Source: Gemmatimonadota bacterium (GTDB taxonomy: Bacteria > Gemmatimonadota > Gemmatimonadetes > Gemmatimonadales > Gemmatimonadaceae). Taken from it: a stretch of DNA of 64,000 nt. Position 1 is the stretch's first letter; each line of letters opens with the position of its first letter. Shown here in pieces: positions 40,498-50,972 of this stretch. The notes under the pieces were generated by a model. It was not told where the DNA came from. It ran no database searches and saw nothing but the letters and a program-made list of their open reading frames with translations. The stretch is from positions 1 through 64,000 of the forward strand of contig VHBO01000007.1 of assembly GCA_016871895.1 (NCBI GenBank), read 5' to 3'. The translations under genes and the position numbers were made by a program.

Positions 40498-42591
40498 TCA
40501 CCCCACGCGAAAGAGTTCGAGCGCGCGGCCGTAGTTCCGGCGCAGCACCTCGCCGAGTTGGCGATGCGACGGGCGCGTCAGTGCGGGGTCGTCTGCGAGC
40601 AGGCGCTCGGCGGCCTCACGGGCCCGGTCACTCAACGCCTCGTCCCGGAGCGGGTCGGCGATACGGAAGGTGGGCACCCCGCTCTGCCGCTCACCGAAGA
40701 GATCCCCCATCCCCCGCAGCGCAAGATCCGCCCGGGCGACCTCGAAGCCGTCCTCGGTGTCGACGATCACCTGCAGCCGCTCGGCGGCCTCGGGACCGAC
40801 GTCGCCGAGCAGGATGCAGAACGATTCCGCGGCACCGCGCCCGACGCGGCCGCGCAGCTGGTGCAGCTGCGACAGCCCGAAGCGCTCGGGATGTTCGATG
40901 AGCATCACCGTCGCGTTCGGGACGTCGATCCCGACCTCGATCACGGTGGTGGCGACCAGCACGTCGACCGCCCCGTCGCGGAATCGACGCATCACGGCGT
41001 CCTTCTCCTCCGACGAGAGCTTGCCGTGCAGCAGGGCGAGCCGGAGGCCGGCGAGGGGGCCGGCCGAGAGTTCCTCGAACGCGGTCGTCGCGGCCTTGAG
41101 CGTGACCTTCGCGGAATCCTCGACGAGCGGGTAGACCACATACGCCTGCCGTCCCGCCTCGACCTGTCGCCGCACGAAGCCGAGGACCCGCGCGCGCGCC
41201 GATTCCGGCCGGAGCGCCGTCGTCACCGGGAGCCGTCCCGGCGGCCGCTCGTCGAGGAGGCTCACATCCAGGTCGCCATACATCGTCAGGGCGAGGGAGC
41301 GCGGGATCGGCGTCGCGGACATCAGGAGCACGTCGGGGCGTCGCCCCGCGGTGCGATGCTCGCCGAGCGCGCGGCGCTGGTCGACCCCGAACCGATGCTG
41401 CTCATCGATGATGACGAGGCCGAGGCGACCGAAGCGCACGCCCTCCTGCACGAGGGCGTGCGTCCCGACCGCGAGGCACGGCACCTCCCCCGCGCGCGTC
41501 GCGGCGGCCGCGCGCCGCGCGGCTGCACCAAGGCGGCCCGTGACGAGCACCGGCGCGATGCCGAGCGGCGCGAGCAGCGTGGTGATCGTCCGCGCGTGCT
41601 GCTCGGCGAGGAGTTCGGTCGGGGCCATGCACGCCACCTGATAGCCGTTCTCCATCGCCACGAGCGCGGCGAAGACGGCGACGACGGTCTTCCCGGCCCC
41701 GACGTCGCCCTGCAACAGGCGATGCATCCGGGCGGGCGCCGTCAGATCCCCCACGATCTCGCGGACACTCCGCGTCTGCGCGCCGGTGAGCGTGAAGGGG
41801 AGCGCGGCCCGGAAACGGGAGGTGAGGTCGCGCCGGTTCACGAAGCGGATCCCATCCTGCGCCTCCTGCGCCAGCGCGTGCGCGCGCCGATGCAGCAGGT
41901 GGACGCAGAGGAGCTCTTCGAAGGCGAGGCGCGAGCGCCCGGCGAGCGCCGCGGCCACGCTCGTCGGGCGATGCACCGCCGCGAGCGCCTCGGGGAGCGT
42001 CGGCACCCCCGCCGCCGCGAGCATCGACGCGGGGAGGTATTCCTCCACCAACGGGAGGAGGGCGTCGAGATGCGCCTCGACGAGGCCGCGCAGCACCTTC
42101 ACCGAGAGCCCCTCGGTGGCGCCATACACCGCGAGCACGCGTCCCCCTGAGGTGCCGTCGGCGTCCTTCCCGAGGTTCACGAACTCGCGCGGTGCGAGCT
42201 GCCGCCCGTGGAAGAAGCGCACCGGCCCCGAGAGGAGGAGCACGTCCTCCTTCGCGATCTGGCGCTCGAGCCAGGGCTGGCCCGGCCAGGCGACCTCGAT
42301 CAGTCCCGACGCGTCGCGCACCACGGCCTGGAAGACGCGGAGCCCCTTCCGCGTCGGGAGGATCCCCGTGCTCACGACGGTCCCGATGACCGTTGCATCC
42401 TCGCCGACGCGCAGGGTCGCGATCCGGCGCACCGTAGTCGCATCCTCGTACCGATGCGGGATGTGCCAGAGCAGATCGCGCGCGGTGAAGATGTTGAGGC
42501 GCTTGAGCAGCTCGGCGCGCCGCGGCCCCACCCCGGTGAGGTAGGTGACCGGGGTCTCGAGCGTCAGGCGGCCGGCGGCGCGCGGCGTCAC
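40498..42591 (-). CDS. recG: ATP-dependent DNA helicase RecG
   Basis: YLTGVGPRRAELLKRLNI; FTLTGAQTRSVREIVGDL; RLLQGDVGAGKTVVA; DEQHRFGVDQR; MSATPIPRSLALTMYGDLDVSLLDERPPGR; GTG start 42589-42591. Confidence 0.96.
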   Translation of the reverse strand: MTPRAAGRLTLETPVTYLTGVGPRRAELLKRLNIFTARDLLWHIPHRYEDATTVRRIATLRVGEDATVIGTVVSTGILPTRKGLRVFQAVVRDASGLIEVAWPGQPWLERQIAKEDVLLLSGPVRFFHGRQLAPREFVNLGKDADGTSGGRVLAVYGATEGLSVKVLRGLVEAHLDALLPLVEEYLPASMLAAAGVPTLPEALAAVHRPTSVAAALAGRSRLAFEELLCVHLLHRRAHALAQEAQDGIRFVNRRDLTSRFRAALPFTLTGAQTRSVREIVGDLTAPARMHRLLQGDVGAGKTVVAVFAALVAMENGYQVACMAPTELLAEQHARTITTLLAPLGIAPVLVTGRLGAAARRAAAATRAGEVPCLAVGTHALVQEGVRFGRLGLVIIDEQHRFGVDQRRALGEHRTAGRRPDVLLMSATPIPRSLALTMYGDLDVSLLDERPPGRLPVTTALRPESARARVLGFVRRQVEAGRQAYVVYPLVEDSAKVTLKAATTAFEELSAGPLAGLRLALLHGKLSSEEKDAVMRRFRDGAVDVLVATTVIEVGIDVPNATVMLIEHPERFGLSQLHQLRGRVGRGAAESFCILLGDVGPEAAERLQVIVDTEDGFEVARADLALRGMGDLFGERQSGVPTFRIADPLRDEALSDRAREAAERLLADDPALTRPSHRQLGEVLRRNYGRALELFRVG

Positions 42592-43496
42592 GCCTCCAGC
42601 AGGTCGCGGGCGAGGGCCTCGGCGTCGAAGTCGCGCAGATCCGCGGCCTGCTCGCCGACGCCCAGGAACTTCACCGGAACGTCGATTGCCTCGTGCACCG
42701 CCACCACCACCCCGCCGCGAGCGGTCCCGTCGAGCTTCGTGACCACGAGCCCCGTCACCGGCACCGCCGCGGCGAAGAGCTTCGCCTGCTGCACGGCGTT
42801 CTGCCCGACCGTCCCGTCGAGCACGAGGAGGGCCTCGTGCGGCGCGCCGGGGAGCCGCTTCTCGATCACGCGCTGCACCTTCCGCAGCTCGTCCATCAGC
42901 GCGCCGCTCGTGTGGAGGCGACCCGCGGTATCGATGATCACCACGTCCGCGCCGCGCGCGACGGCCGCGTCGATTGCCTGCCACGCGAGCGCACCGGGGT
43001 CCCCGCCAGGCGTCCCGCCCACGAAGTCGCATCCCGTCCGCTCCGCCCAGACGCGGAGCTGGTCGATGGCACCCGCGCGGAAGGTGTCCCCCGCGCCGAG
43101 GAGCACCCGCTTCCCCTCCGCGCGGAGCCGCGCGGCGAGCTTCCCGATGAACGTCGTCTTCCCCGCGCCGTTCACCCCGAGGACGACGAAGACCGCCGGC
43201 GCCGCCTCGGGCCAGTGGAGCCCGGGCGCGCTGCGGCCGGCACGCAGGGCCCCCGCGACCTCGGCGGCGAGCGCGGACTGGAACTGCGCCGAGGTACGGA
43301 TCTCCCCGACGGCGGCCCGCGTGCGGATCGCCGCCACAAGCCGCAGCGTGACGGGGACCCCGAAGTCGGCTTCGAGGAGCGTCTGCTCCAGTCGCTCGAG
43401 CGCGTCGGCGTCGACACCGCCGCGGGCGAGCACGCCGACGTCGGTGAGCGCGATCTCCTTCAGCCGTTGCCAGAACGACTTCTTGAGGAGCGACAT
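42588..43496 (-). CDS. ftsY: Signal recognition particle receptor FtsY
   Basis: VNGAGKTTFIGKLAARL; LGAGDTFRAGAIDQL; DTAGRLHTSGALMDELRK; TKLDGTARGGVV. Confidence 0.97.
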   Translation of the reverse strand: MSLLKKSFWQRLKEIALTDVGVLARGGVDADALERLEQTLLEADFGVPVTLRLVAAIRTRAAVGEIRTSAQFQSALAAEVAGALRAGRSAPGLHWPEAAPAVFVVLGVNGAGKTTFIGKLAARLRAEGKRVLLGAGDTFRAGAIDQLRVWAERTGCDFVGGTPGGDPGALAWQAIDAAVARGADVVIIDTAGRLHTSGALMDELRKVQRVIEKRLPGAPHEALLVLDGTVGQNAVQQAKLFAAAVPVTGLVVTKLDGTARGGVVVAVHEAIDVPVKFLGVGEQAADLRDFDAEALARDLLEA

Positions 43497-45016
43497 CAAC
43501 GGAGCCCCACGCGTCGACGCCAGATCCATTCCGCGCAGAGCGCGAGCACCGCGATCAGGGCGAGCCACCAGGCGGCGCCGGCCCGCGGCGCCGCCGCCAT
43601 CGGACGACCGGCGCCCACCGCCCCCTCCGCCACGGTGGGCCGACGCGGCACGAGCTCAGCGGCGTCACGCGCGGCCCGTGCATCGACCGACGCGGTCGAC
43701 GCCGTGTCCGCCCCGACCCAGTCGAAGAGGCTGCCCCAGAGCGCATCGAACGCCTCGGCGGACCGTCCGCCCCGGAGCCGCCACCGGCCGAATCCCGCCG
43801 CCGGGACGAGCGCGATCCGTCGCCGTCCCTCGACGAGTCGGACGACGACGCGCTCATCGAACCGGCGCGCCCGACGCGAGCGGACCGCGGCGAACCCTTC
43901 CTCGCGCGACACCCCGACGTCGAGCGGCGGCAGCGAGTCCCACGGGATCCCGGCGAGTGCGGCGACGATCGGGGATTCCCCCGCCCCGACCGGATACTGA
44001 TCCTCGCTGGGCGGGGGCGGAGCCACGAGCACGAGCCGGCCCGTCGTCAGCGCACGCGGGGCGCCGAAGAGCGCGGTGTCGCCGTGCAGGACGGCCATCG
44101 GCGCTGCCACCAACGCCTGCCGCACCGACGCCTCGCTGACCGGGCGCATCGCCCCATCGGTGCGCCACTCCCCCGGCGCGACGCGCCAGAACCCCTGCAC
44201 CGGCCCACGCCGGGTGCTCCGCAGCGCGGCGAGCAGGTAGCGTGCGTCCTGATCGGGGGAGGTGGAGACGAAGACCGCGGCGATGGCGCCGGAGACGAGG
44301 AGCGGCGCGACGGATGAATCGTTCGCGGGCACCCGATCCTCGGCGACGGGCTCGAGCGACGCGCCGAGCGTCGTGGCCCCGTCGACCGTCGGCACACCGA
44401 CCGGGATCGAGACCGCGTGCTCGGCGTACGCCTCGAGCGCGGGGATCGCAGCCGTTGCCACGACGCGCGCCCCGAGCCGGAGCGTGAGCGTGCGCGGGGC
44501 GCTGCCACCGGCGCCGGCGCGCACGATCACGTCGACCGTGATCGTGTCCCCGCCGAGGGCGCCGCCGGGCGCCACGAGGGCGGCGATGGCGGCATCACGC
44601 GTCGCCGCAGACGCGATCACCCGGAGCGTCGACCCCGCGGGGAGCTGCGCGAGCCGTTCCGGATCGGCGATGCGCCCATCCGTGACGAGGAGCACCGGGC
44701 GTCCGAGCGCGACCGCGGCGTCGACCAACGGGGCGACACGGCTCGCCCGGTCCGCCGGGACCTCGGGCGGCGTGCCTGCCCGGACGGAGTCCCCGATCAG
44801 CAGGAGCGTGTCGGCGCCGGCCGCGCGCGCCGAATCGACGACCCCGCGCGCCGCGCGCCACGCGCTCGTGTCCTGGGTCCGCCAACTCGCCGAGACGTCA
44901 AGCGCGACCCACGGTGCCACCGGTCTGGCGGGACCGATTGGGAGGTCGAGCGCCATCGCGAGCACCGCGAGGAGGGCGAGCGCGCGGAGCGCCCGAAGAC
45001 CGACGGGGGTGGTCAC
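43496..45016 (-). CDS. Membrane protein with VWA/BatA-like region
   Basis: N- and C-terminal TM; WVALDVSASWRTQDTSAW resembles a MIDAS DxSxS motif; DTLLLIGDSV...PVLLVTDGRIADPERL. Confidence 0.6.
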   Translation of the reverse strand: MTTPVGLRALRALALLAVLAMALDLPIGPARPVAPWVALDVSASWRTQDTSAWRAARGVVDSARAAGADTLLLIGDSVRAGTPPEVPADRASRVAPLVDAAVALGRPVLLVTDGRIADPERLAQLPAGSTLRVIASAATRDAAIAALVAPGGALGGDTITVDVIVRAGAGGSAPRTLTLRLGARVVATAAIPALEAYAEHAVSIPVGVPTVDGATTLGASLEPVAEDRVPANDSSVAPLLVSGAIAAVFVSTSPDQDARYLLAALRSTRRGPVQGFWRVAPGEWRTDGAMRPVSEASVRQALVAAPMAVLHGDTALFGAPRALTTGRLVLVAPPPPSEDQYPVGAGESPIVAALAGIPWDSLPPLDVGVSREEGFAAVRSRRARRFDERVVVRLVEGRRRIALVPAAGFGRWRLRGGRSAEAFDALWGSLFDWVGADTASTASVDARAARDAAELVPRRPTVAEGAVGAGRPMAAAPRAGAAWWLALIAVLALCAEWIWRRRVGLR

Positions 45017-46257
45017 CGCGCGGAGAGGCGCACGACGCCAGCCGGCTGCTCGAACGCGGAGGCTGCCATCGCCCGGAGCCGCTCGAACGTCGGACGGTCG
45101 CCGGCGCCCAGCGGCGGGCCCGCCGTCGCTTGCAGGGCGCGAAGGGGGTCCCGCTGCCGGCCGTTCACCAGGACCTCGAAGTGCAGGTGCGGTCCCGTGG
45201 AGAGTCCCGTCGACCCGACGAAGGCGATCGTCTGTCCGATCTCGACCCGCGCGCCACCGCGGATCCCGCCGGCGAAGCCGCGAAGGTGCGCATAGCGGGT
45301 CACGAAGCCGTTCGGGTGCCGAATCTCGACCATGTTGCCATAGCCCCCACGCCGGCCGGCGAAGCTGACGACGCCGTCACCGATGGTGCGCACCGGGGTG
45401 CCGGAGGGGGCGGAGAAATCGGTCCCCTGGTGCTGGCGGAAGGTGCCGAGCACGGGGTGCCGTCGTCCGCCGAAGTTGCTCGAGATGCGTCGGAAGGCGA
45501 CGGGCGCGCGGAGGAAGGACGCTGCGAGGGAGCGGCCCTGCTGATCGTAGTAGCGACTCCTTCCATTGCCGTTCGGCAGCGCGACGGCCTGCACCTCGGC
45601 GCCACCGCGCTCGAGGCCCGCGGCGAGGACCTGGCCGATGCGGGTCGCGCCCGTCTCGAGCCGCTGGCGTTCGAAGAGGACGCGGATGCGGTCCCCCTCC
45701 TGCAACTCGCGACTCATGTCGACGCGGTACTCGTAGATGTCCGCGATGCTCCACGCGAGTTCCTGCCGCGCCGCGGGGGAGAGATACGGGGCCGCCCCTT
45801 CATCGACCGCCGCATAGAGCGACGAGCTGATGGTGCCCCGGATCACGAGCGTGTCGGTCGCCCACGGGAGGCGCGTATCCTCGGCGACCCAGCCCGCGGC
45901 CGCGCGACGCACGACGATCACGCGGTCGACGCCGACGAAGAAGCGCACCGTGGTGGCCGGACTCCCGGCGGAGTCGCCGCTGATCTCGAGCGCGAGGCCA
46001 GCGGGGATGCGCCGCGGGTCCAGCGGCGTCGCGTCGAGGATGGCCGCGGCATCGGCGGGGTCGAGCCCGCGCTCGGTCAGGAGCGTGGCGAGCGCCTCAC
46101 CCGCGGCGAGGGTGTCGTGGCGGAACCACCGGCGCGCGACCTCGGCGTCAAGGAGTTCACCGGGGCGTCGGACGCGGGGGGCGGGCAAGCGAAGTGCGGC
46201 GATCGCGAGGACCGCGAGCGCCGCACCGAGGAGGAGACGCGGCAGATTCCGCGTCAA
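45013..46257 (-). CDS. M23-family (LytM/DipM-type) peptidoglycan metallopeptidase
   Basis: [42 protein letters not shown]...TRYAHL...[15 protein letters not shown]. Confidence 0.95.
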   Translation of the reverse strand: MTRNLPRLLLGAALAVLAIAALRLPAPRVRRPGELLDAEVARRWFRHDTLAAGEALATLLTERGLDPADAAAILDATPLDPRRIPAGLALEISGDSAGSPATTVRFFVGVDRVIVVRRAAAGWVAEDTRLPWATDTLVIRGTISSSLYAAVDEGAAPYLSPAARQELAWSIADIYEYRVDMSRELQEGDRIRVLFERQRLETGATRIGQVLAAGLERGGAEVQAVALPNGNGRSRYYDQQGRSLAASFLRAPVAFRRISSNFGGRRHPVLGTFRQHQGTDFSAPSGTPVRTIGDGVVSFAGRRGGYGNMVEIRHPNGFVTRYAHLRGFAGGIRGGARVEIGQTIAFVGSTGLSTGPHLHFEVLVNGRQRDPLRALQATAGPPLGAGDRPTFERLRAMAASAFEQPAGVVRLSAR

Positions 46258-47444
46258 TCCATTTGCCTCCGGATGAACGTCGGGATCTCCATATCGCTGA
46301 GATCCTCGATCGGCCGGGGGGCGACGGGCCGCGCACGCGGGACGGCGGGCGCGGCGGCGGGGCCACCGGTGGTGGGCGTGGTCGAGGTCGACGCGGTGCC
46401 GATGCGGGCGGCGCGCAGCGCGGGGTCGAGCGGGATGATCGGCGTCGCCGCGGCACGCGTGACTGCCGGAGCCGCCGCCTTCTTCTGGTCGAAACCGGTC
46501 GCAATGACGGTGACCCGCACCTCGCCCTGCATCGCCTCCTCGGTCGCGGCCCCGACGATGATCTCACTCTCCTCGCCGACCGCCTCCTTCACGAGATCGG
46601 CGATGGTGTTGATGTCCCCGAGCGTGAGTTCCGGCCCGCCGATGATGTTCATCAGGACGCCGCGCGCCCCGCCGATCGAGACGTTGTCGAGGAGCGGCGA
46701 CTCGATCGCCATCCGGGCGGCCTCGATCGCGCGCTGCTCGCCGCGGCCGATCCCCGTCCCCATGATCGCGGAGCCGCCGTCCTGCATGATCGTCCGAACG
46801 TCGGCGAAGTCGACGTTGATAATCCCGATGCGCGTAATAATGTTCGAGATGCCGCCGGTCGCCTGGAGGAGGACCTCGTCCGCCTTCTTGAGCGCGTCCT
46901 GGAAGGGGATCCCGCGGCCGACGACCGCGAGGAGGCGCTCGTTCGGCACGACGATCATCGTGTCGACGTGCTTCACCATCTCGGCGATGCCATCATCCGC
47001 CTGACGCATCCGCTTCCGCCCCTCAAAGAGGAAGGGCTTGGTGACGATCCCGACGGTGAGCGCCCCCGCTTCCTTAGCGAGTTCGCAGACGATCGGGGCC
47101 GCGCCCGTACCGGTCCCGCCACCCATCCCACAGGTGATGAAGACGAGGTCGGCGCCCTGGATCGACCGCATCACCTCGTCACGGTTCTCCTCGATCGCCT
47201 GCCGGCCGATCTCCGGCCGCGCTCCGGCGCCGAGCCCGCGCGTCAACTTCTTGCCGATCTGGATTTTGACGTCGGACCGCGAATTGAGGAGCGCTTGGGC
47301 GTCGGTGTTCACCGAGATGAACTCGACCCCCTGCAGCTGCTCCTCGATCATCCGGTTGACCGCATTGCCGCCGCCGCCGCCGACTCCGACGACCTTCATC
47401 CGGGCGGACTGGGGGAGGGATTCCTCGAACTCGAAGAGCGTCAT
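46254..47444 (-). CDS. ftsZ: Cell division protein FtsZ
   Basis: [28 protein letters not shown]-terminal peptide [16 protein letters not shown]. Confidence 0.98.
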   Translation of the reverse strand: MTLFEFEESLPQSARMKVVGVGGGGGNAVNRMIEEQLQGVEFISVNTDAQALLNSRSDVKIQIGKKLTRGLGAGARPEIGRQAIEENRDEVMRSIQGADLVFITCGMGGGTGTGAAPIVCELAKEAGALTVGIVTKPFLFEGRKRMRQADDGIAEMVKHVDTMIVVPNERLLAVVGRGIPFQDALKKADEVLLQATGGISNIITRIGIINVDFADVRTIMQDGGSAIMGTGIGRGEQRAIEAARMAIESPLLDNVSIGGARGVLMNIIGGPELTLGDINTIADLVKEAVGEESEIIVGAATEEAMQGEVRVTVIATGFDQKKAAAPAVTRAAATPIIPLDPALRAARIGTASTSTTPTTGGPAAAPAVPRARPVAPRPIEDLSDMEIPTFIRRQMD

Positions 47445-47490
47445 GGCGCGGCGGGCTCCGTCAGGGCGTCGTGGGGAGAGCGACGATCAT

Positions 47491-47508
47491 GTCGGAATAT
47501 ACCCCGAC
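47491..47508. promoter_or_regulatory. 18-bp near-palindrome GTCGGrrTATAyyCCGAC in the ftsA-ftsZ intergenic region, containing a TATATT (-10-like) element on the minus strand
   Basis: Read directly; 14/18 positions symmetric; about 47 bp upstream of the ftsZ ATG. Confidence 0.45.
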
Positions 47509-47547
47509 GCGCGCGGCTCACGATATCCCACGGACGACCCAACCGCG

Positions 47548-47568
47548 GCGCGGGAAACACCCCCGCGC
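47548..47568. other. Hairpin just after the ftsA stop (GCGCGGG-N7-CCCGCGC)
   Basis: 7-bp perfect stem, no T-run. Confidence 0.45.
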
Positions 47569-47575
47569 CCCGGGG

Positions 47576-48835
47576 TCAGAAGAAGTCCTGCAGCCAGGTC
47601 TTGAAGCGGACGGCGATGGTGTCCATCGAGGGGGCCGACTGCATCGCGAGGCGACGCCCCTTCCCCGCGGCGGCCCCGGTGGCCACGCGACGCGCCCCAT
47701 ACTGGACCAGCCCCGTCACCGTCGCGAAGCGCGTGTCGGCGACGGAGTCTGCAAGCCCGCCGAGGTCTGCGCCCGGCATGCCGATCCGCGCCCCCGTGCC
47801 GAAGACCTCGCTCGCGAGGTCCGCGGTGCCCGGCTGCGCCGCGGCCCCGCCCGTCACGACCACACCGGCGGCGAGCCGCGAGAGGAAGCCGGCCCGCTCC
47901 ACCTCGCGGGAGACGAGCTCGAAGATCTCCTGCGTGCGCTGGTGGATGATGTGCGCGAGCAGCGAGCGCGGGATCTCCCGGTCCCCCTGCGCGCCGGTGC
48001 TCGGGAGCGGGATCCGCTCGTCGTGCGGGACGAGCGGCTCGAAGGCGGCACCATACGCCTCCTTCAGGCGCTCCGCGTCGGCCTGCGTGACGCCAAGGCC
48101 GTGGACGAGGTCGCTCGTCACGTTCAGGCCGCCGTAGCCGATGGTCCCGAGATGCCGGATCTTCCCCTCGTGGAAGACGGCGACGTCGGTCGTGCCGGCG
48201 CCCATCTCCACGAGCGCCACACCGAGCTCCTTCTCGTCGTCGGTGAGCACCGAGAGCGCGCTCGCGAGCGGCTCGAGCACGAGCTCGCCGACCTTATAGC
48301 CGGCCCGCTCCACCGCCTTGCGCAGATTCATCGCCGGCGACGCCCCGATGGTCACGAGATACATCTCGGTCTCGAGCCGCGTCCCGATCATCCCGACGGG
48401 ATCCCGGATCCCGAGGTTCTTGTCGACGGTGTACTCCTGCGGGATCGCGTGGATGAGCTCGCGGTCCTGCGGGATCGCCTGCGCCCGCGCGACCGCGTTG
48501 GCCCGGTCGACGTCGCCCCGCGTGATCTCCGCGCCGGTCACCGACGCGATCCCGGTCGAGGTCATCGCCTGGACGTGCTCCCCCGCGATCCCGGCGTACA
48601 CGGTCTCGACCTGGGCGCCCGCCATCCGCTCGGCATCCTGCATCGCCTTCAGGATCGAGCGCTGCGTCTCCTCGATGTCCGCCACGACGCCCTTCCGGAG
48701 CCCTGTGGTGCGCGCCTGCCCCACCCCGAGGATGTTCACCGTGGGGTGCTTGAGGTCGCCCACGACCTCCGCGATGACGGCGGTGGTCTTGGCGGACCCG
48801 ATGTCGAGACCGGCGACGAGGCGATCGAGGTTCAT
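47576..48835 (-). CDS. ftsA: Cell division protein FtsA
   Basis: VAGLDIGSAKTTAVIAEV; ELGVALVEMGAGTTDVAVF; VVVTGGAAAQPG. Confidence 0.96.
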   Translation of the reverse strand: MNLDRLVAGLDIGSAKTTAVIAEVVGDLKHPTVNILGVGQARTTGLRKGVVADIEETQRSILKAMQDAERMAGAQVETVYAGIAGEHVQAMTSTGIASVTGAEITRGDVDRANAVARAQAIPQDRELIHAIPQEYTVDKNLGIRDPVGMIGTRLETEMYLVTIGASPAMNLRKAVERAGYKVGELVLEPLASALSVLTDDEKELGVALVEMGAGTTDVAVFHEGKIRHLGTIGYGGLNVTSDLVHGLGVTQADAERLKEAYGAAFEPLVPHDERIPLPSTGAQGDREIPRSLLAHIIHQRTQEIFELVSREVERAGFLSRLAAGVVVTGGAAAQPGTADLASEVFGTGARIGMPGADLGGLADSVADTRFATVTGLVQYGARRVATGAAAGKGRRLAMQSAPSMDTIAVRFKTWLQDFF

Positions 48836-49590
48836 GATCCGTCGGGAAGTCGGGCGACCACCTGGTCGCGGAACCGGAGATCGAGTTCCGCTGCCACGAG
48901 GCCGCGCCGGGCAAGGTCCTGCGCGACGGCCACCGCCTCGGCGAGCCGGCCGACGGTGACCTGGGGAAGGGCGAGCAGACGATGGCCCGGGAGCACCAAG
49001 ACGACCTCGCCGCGTCCCCCGCGCCGCCCTTCGCTCACCTCGGCGAAGAGCGCCGGAAGCGAGTCACGGAGCGACCCGAGCAGACGGAGCAACGTGGTGT
49101 CCCGCGCCGCGAGCACCGGGAGGTCCGCGCCGACCTTCGACGGATCCACCGGCAGGGTCACGCCGCGCGCATCGACCAGCGCGAACCCCCGCGGCGACGC
49201 GACCAACGCGACGGGCAGGCGTTCCTCGATGCGGACGACGAGGGTCCCCGGGAGCCGCCGCCCGATGCGCACCGCGCGCACCTGCGGATGACTCTCGACC
49301 CGCGCCACCAAGGGCGCCACGTCGTCCCAGATCGAGACGGTCGTGTCGACCCTCAACCGGGAAACGATTTCCGTGGGCTCGGCGTAACGCGTCCCCTCCA
49401 CCACCACGCGGCGCACCCGGAAGAACTCCAGCCGCCGCAGCGGCACCGCCCCCCACCACGGGAGGGTCCCGACCACCACCAGCGCCGCCAGGATCCCCAG
49501 GCGTCGCCGCCGACGGCGCCGACGGGCCGCCGCATCGACCGGCGCGGCGGCCGACCCGGACGCCACCGACGAGCCGTGGCGCTCCGTCAC
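48832..49590 (-). CDS. ftsQ: Cell division protein FtsQ/DivIB (POTRA)
   Basis: Single N-terminal TM; FFRVRRVVVEGTRYAEPTEIVSRL; position between murC and ftsA; GTG start 49588-49590. Confidence 0.85.
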   Translation of the reverse strand: MTERHGSSVASGSAAAPVDAAARRRRRRRRLGILAALVVVGTLPWWGAVPLRRLEFFRVRRVVVEGTRYAEPTEIVSRLRVDTTVSIWDDVAPLVARVESHPQVRAVRIGRRLPGTLVVRIEERLPVALVASPRGFALVDARGVTLPVDPSKVGADLPVLAARDTTLLRLLGSLRDSLPALFAEVSEGRRGGRGEVVLVLPGHRLLALPQVTVGRLAEAVAVAQDLARRGLVAAELDLRFRDQVVARLPDGS

Positions 49591-50963
49591 GCGGAGCGCC
49601 GCGCGAGTAGCTCCGGCCCCGTCTTCGTCACATCCCCCGCCCCGACGGTGAGGACGACGTCGCCGGGGCGGACGAGCGCCTCGAGCGCCTCCGCCATCGC
49701 CGCGCGCGGACCCATCCACGTCGGGGCGCGCCCCGCCGCCTCGGCGTGCGACGCGATCAGCGCCGACGTCACGCCGGGGAGCGGCGCCTCGCGCGCCGGG
49801 TAGATGTCGGAGAGCAGCAGGACGTCGGCTTTGGCGAGCGTCTCCCCGAATGCCGCCGCGAAATCCCGCGTGCGCGAGAAGAGGTGCGGCTGGAACGCCA
49901 CGACGAGGCGCCGCCCCGGATACGCCGCCCGCGCCGCCGCGAGGGTCGCCTCCACCTCCGTCGGATGATGCGCGTAATCGTCGACCACGGTGACGTCCCC
50001 GACGGTGCCGAGCCGCTGGAAGCGCCGCTCCGCGCCGACGAAGCGCGCGAGGCCGGGCGCCATCGCCTCGACCGTCAGCCCCCACGGCCCGATGCCGCAA
50101 GCGAGTGCCGCGAGCGCGTTCCGGACGTTGTGCAGCCCCGGCACGCCGAGCGTGACCTCGCCCATCGGCTTCCCGTCGTAGCGCACCGCGAAGGTGGTCC
50201 CGCCCTCGGTGGCGCGCACGTCCTCGGCGCGCAGCCGCGCGTCGGGGCTCGTGATCCCGTACCGGATCACCTCCGACGTCGCCGGCGACGGAAGCGCGTT
50301 CGCCCCCGGATCGTCGGCGCAGAGCACCACATAGCGCGCGCGTCGCACATAAGTCGCGAACGTCTCTCGGATATCGTCGAGGTCTCGGTAGATGTCGAGA
50401 TGGTCGGCCTCGACGTTCGTGACGACCGCCACCGTCGGATGCAGCGCGAGGAAGGAGCGATCGTACTCGTCAGCCTCGACGACGAAGAGATCGTGCCCGC
50501 CGCGCGAGAGGTTGCCCCCCCACGCCGTCACTCGCGCGCCGACGACGCCCGTGGGTGCCTTCCCTGCCGCGGCGAGCGCCTCGGTGGTCATCACCGTCGT
50601 CGTGCTCTTCCCGTGCGTACCGGCGACCCCGATCAGGGTCCCGCCCGCCGTCGCCTCCGCGAGCGCCTCCGCGCGCCGGACGACCTCGAGCCCGAGGGCC
50701 CGCGCCGCCACGACCTCCGGATGGTCCTTCGGGATCGCGCTGGAGACGACGAGCGCGCGGTGCCCCGCGAGATGCGCGGGATCGTGTCCCGCCTGCACCG
50801 GGATGCCGAGCGCGACGAGATCCGCCGCGCCCTCGGGCGCCCGGTCGCACCCCGTGACCGCGGCACCGCGGCGATGACAGAGCTCAGCGAGCGCGCTCAT
50901 CCCGGCGCCGGCGATGCCCTGGAAGTGGATCGGTCGTGGATCGTGCGGATCGAGCAGCGGCAT
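49587..50963 (-). CDS. murC: UDP-N-acetylmuramate-L-alanine ligase
   Basis: IHFQGIAGAGMSALAEL; GVAGTHGKSTTTVMTTEAL; VVDDYAHHPTEVEATL. Confidence 0.97.
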   Translation of the reverse strand: MPLLDPHDPRPIHFQGIAGAGMSALAELCHRRGAAVTGCDRAPEGAADLVALGIPVQAGHDPAHLAGHRALVVSSAIPKDHPEVVAARALGLEVVRRAEALAEATAGGTLIGVAGTHGKSTTTVMTTEALAAAGKAPTGVVGARVTAWGGNLSRGGHDLFVVEADEYDRSFLALHPTVAVVTNVEADHLDIYRDLDDIRETFATYVRRARYVVLCADDPGANALPSPATSEVIRYGITSPDARLRAEDVRATEGGTTFAVRYDGKPMGEVTLGVPGLHNVRNALAALACGIGPWGLTVEAMAPGLARFVGAERRFQRLGTVGDVTVVDDYAHHPTEVEATLAAARAAYPGRRLVVAFQPHLFSRTRDFAAAFGETLAKADVLLLSDIYPAREAPLPGVTSALIASHAEAAGRAPTWMGPRAAMAEALEALVRPGDVVLTVGAGDVTKTGPELLARRSA

Positions 50964-50972
50964 ACGCGAAAG

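Noticed and set aside
40301-40501. 66-aa minus-strand ORF with a GTGA-type overlap with recG
   Set aside because: Overlap is suggestive, but the composition is not convincing and it crosses several hairpins; kept as part of the non-coding region pending conservation data.
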